The notes beneath the pieces were generated by a model. It saw only the letters and a list, made by a program, of their open reading frames with translations. It did no database searches and was not told the origin of the DNA. Shown here in pieces: positions 62,826-64,000 of a stretch of DNA of 64,000 nt. Location: assembly GCF_000379025.1 (NCBI RefSeq), contig NZ_KB900617.1, forward strand, positions 1,162,024 to 1,226,023. Direction: 5' to 3'. How positions within the stretch are numbered: the first letter of the stretch is position 1; each line of letters opens with the position of its first letter. A program made the translations under genes and the position numbers. This DNA comes from Orenia marismortui DSM 5156. GTDB taxonomy: Bacteria; Bacillota; Halanaerobiia; Halobacteroidales; Halobacteroidaceae.

Positions 62826-63584
62826 TTAATTACTTTTTATATCCGAACTTAAGTATAATTCTTCTATTAAGTTAAAATGTTCTGGCTTATCTATATCAAA
62901 TCCAACTTCTGGGTAATCCAAAATAATAGCTTTGCCAGTATATCCAGTTAATTTATAGATCTCTTCTTCAATTAAGTTAATAGATAGATTCCCAGACAAT
63001 AACTTAATTATAAATTTAAAACCTAATAAATATGCTAGTTTCCATGGTTTTTTACGCCAATTTAATATCTTACTTAATATATCCTCTTGTCTTAAAAGAA
63101 CTTCATTATTAACTAAGAAGATATTACCACCTGTAAAGACTCCTTCCTCAAGTGTAAAATATGTTCTCTTGCTATTTGGAAAACTAATTTCCATAAACTC
63201 TTTTCTAATAACTGGATAATAAAAGGCTGCTTTATCACCATCACATTTTGCTAAAAATTGGTGAATTGCTTCAACAGTAATAAGAGGAATATCGGCAGTA
63301 AAAATTAAACTATAAGGACTTTTTGCTGTCTGCAACCCTAATTTAATATTCTCTAATAATGAGTTTTGACAAGGAATAAACTTATCAATTTTCTCTTTAC
63401 TCATCTCTTCTGGACCTACTACTATAATATTATCTATTAAATCTGTATCATCTAGAGTATCTAATAAATATTTTATCATTTCTTTGCCATTAATTTCAAT
63501 TAAAGCCTCATATTTTTCTTTACTAATTTTCGATAAATCACCATTATTTTTGGCCCCTGCTAAAACAATAGCGTCTATACCCAT
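62826..63584 (-). CDS. MobA-like nucleotidyltransferase family protein
   Basis: 252 residues with the NTP-transferase fold: DAIVLAGAKNNGDL (a variant of the LAGGxxxRM loop), then ALIEINGKEMIKYLLDTL, and LIFTADIPLITVEAI with the metal-binding Asp. It resembles MobA/GlmU-type cytidylyl- or uridylyltransferases but the first loop lacks the usual GxSxRMG, so the substrate cannot be inferred. It lies between ispE and purR with short gaps on the same strand; similar genes sit next to ispE in other anaerobic Firmicutes to my knowledge. Confidence 0.75.
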   Translation of the reverse strand: MGIDAIVLAGAKNNGDLSKISKEKYEALIEINGKEMIKYLLDTLDDTDLIDNIIVVGPEEMSKEKIDKFIPCQNSLLENIKLGLQTAKSPYSLIFTADIPLITVEAIHQFLAKCDGDKAAFYYPVIRKEFMEISFPNSKRTYFTLEEGVFTGGNIFLVNNEVLLRQEDILSKILNWRKKPWKLAYLLGFKFIIKLLSGNLSINLIEEEIYKLTGYTGKAIILDYPEVGFDIDKPEHFNLIEELYLSSDIKSN

Positions 63585-63604
63585 TGATATGCCTCCCTAT
63601 TAGT

Positions 63605-64000
63605 TTAAATTTCTTCTATTCCTTTATTGTTAGTCTTGGTAACAACTATATGATGTTTATTATCTAGCTCTTGTTCTAATATATTTTTGACTTTATTTGC
63701 TTCTTTTATCCCTCTGACAAATCCTAATACTGTAGGACCACTCCCAGACATTAATGCTTTTGAAGTTAAACTATCTACCTTCTCTTTTAACCTCTTCACA
63801 TCAGGATAACGTTTTAATGTTACATTTTCTAAAAGATTAGAACTCCATTTTATAATAAGATCGCTTCTTTTATCTTTTAATCCCTCTAAAACTTTATCTT
63901 TGTTTGGATAAATATTAATTTTATGCAAATCTAGATTCCCATATACTTCAGCTGTTGATACTTCAAATGGAGGATTAACAAGAACTAAATATATTTCTGG
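63605..64000 (-). CDS. ispE: 4-diphosphocytidyl-2-C-methyl-D-erythritol kinase, C-terminal part
   Basis: GHMP kinase of the MEP isoprenoid pathway. The 131 visible residues are the C-terminal half: PEIYLVLVNPPFEVSTAEVY (substrate strand and helix), then a helical part, and the glycine motif ALMSGSGPTVLGFV near the end. The N-terminal half, with the ATP loop, is outside the window. Reading is open through the window edge. The gene is followed by the nucleotidyltransferase gene after 20 bases; ispE-purR adjacency is conserved in Bacillus. Confidence 0.93.
   Translation of the reverse strand, partial: PEIYLVLVNPPFEVSTAEVYGNLDLHKINIYPNKDKVLEGLKDKRSDLIIKWSSNLLENVTLKRYPDVKRLKEKVDSLTSKALMSGSGPTVLGFVRGIKEANKVKNILEQELDNKHHIVVTKTNNKGIEEI

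Overview
The window is a gene-dense, AT-rich stretch of a spore-forming, low-GC Firmicute. The support is sporulation genes (spoIIE, spoIID-like, spoVT, fin, yabP, yabQ), GlnR-like and PurR regulators, a YabN-type MazG, and strong AGGAGG ribosome binding sites and U-tract terminators throughout. Strong AT bias and gene style would suit an anaerobic halophilic line such as the spore-forming Halanaerobiales (Orenia/Halobacteroides type), but that placement is inference. Almost everything is on the minus strand, so genes read from high to low coordinates; the plus-strand exceptions are an amino acid permease, a cation/proton antiporter, and the tnpA side of an insertion sequence.

Layout. 64000-52063 is the classic ispE - purR - glmU - prs - rplY - pth - fin - mfd block known next to the origin in Bacillus. 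The usual yabJ-spoVG pair between purR and glmU is absent; a GlnR-like MerR gene and a DEDDy exonuclease-like gene lie there. An IS200/IS605-type element (about 49985-52048) sits just behind mfd; it has an intact TnpB, a broken TnpA, and a small ribbon-helix-helix gene under a palindromic promoter. 49831-44725 continues with spoVT, a SpoVB-type flippase, mazG and a sporulation-type D,D-carboxypeptidase. 44669-36515 holds a fluoride-riboswitch antiporter, a spoIID-like gene, an orphan MetS-like micropeptide, a phosphoglucomutase, two LacI regulators and a sugar ABC ATPase.

A group IIC-type intron (34397-36470) lies exactly behind the terminator of that ATPase. 33960-21073 is the yabP-yabQ-divIC-tex-S1-DUF501-ppx-(tRNA-Leu, tRNA-fMet, tRNA-Met)-spoIIE-tilS-hpt-ftsH block. 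20719-14144 is a cofactor block: fhs under a ZTP riboswitch, folT under a THF riboswitch, and panB, panC, panD plus an ECF S component behind a structured, terminator-bearing leader. 13993-5846 holds nadE, an IclR regulator, a sigma-54 activator with its own HPr domain, ptsH-ptsI and rpoN, with a candidate -24/-12 promoter in front of ptsH. 3721-1 holds glnA, two small genes, a DUF1934 gene and the start of argS.

How the parts work together: folate/one-carbon supply is read out by two riboswitches on adjacent genes; the PTS phosphocarriers, RpoN and an HPr-domain activator look like one local sigma-54 circuit; sporulation genes are interleaved with tRNA maturation, purine salvage and cell-division genes as in Bacillus. 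A family of hairpins built from degenerate 7-nt units (TTAGGAG-like) sits between panB/panC, panC/panD, at the fhs stop codon and behind ftsH.
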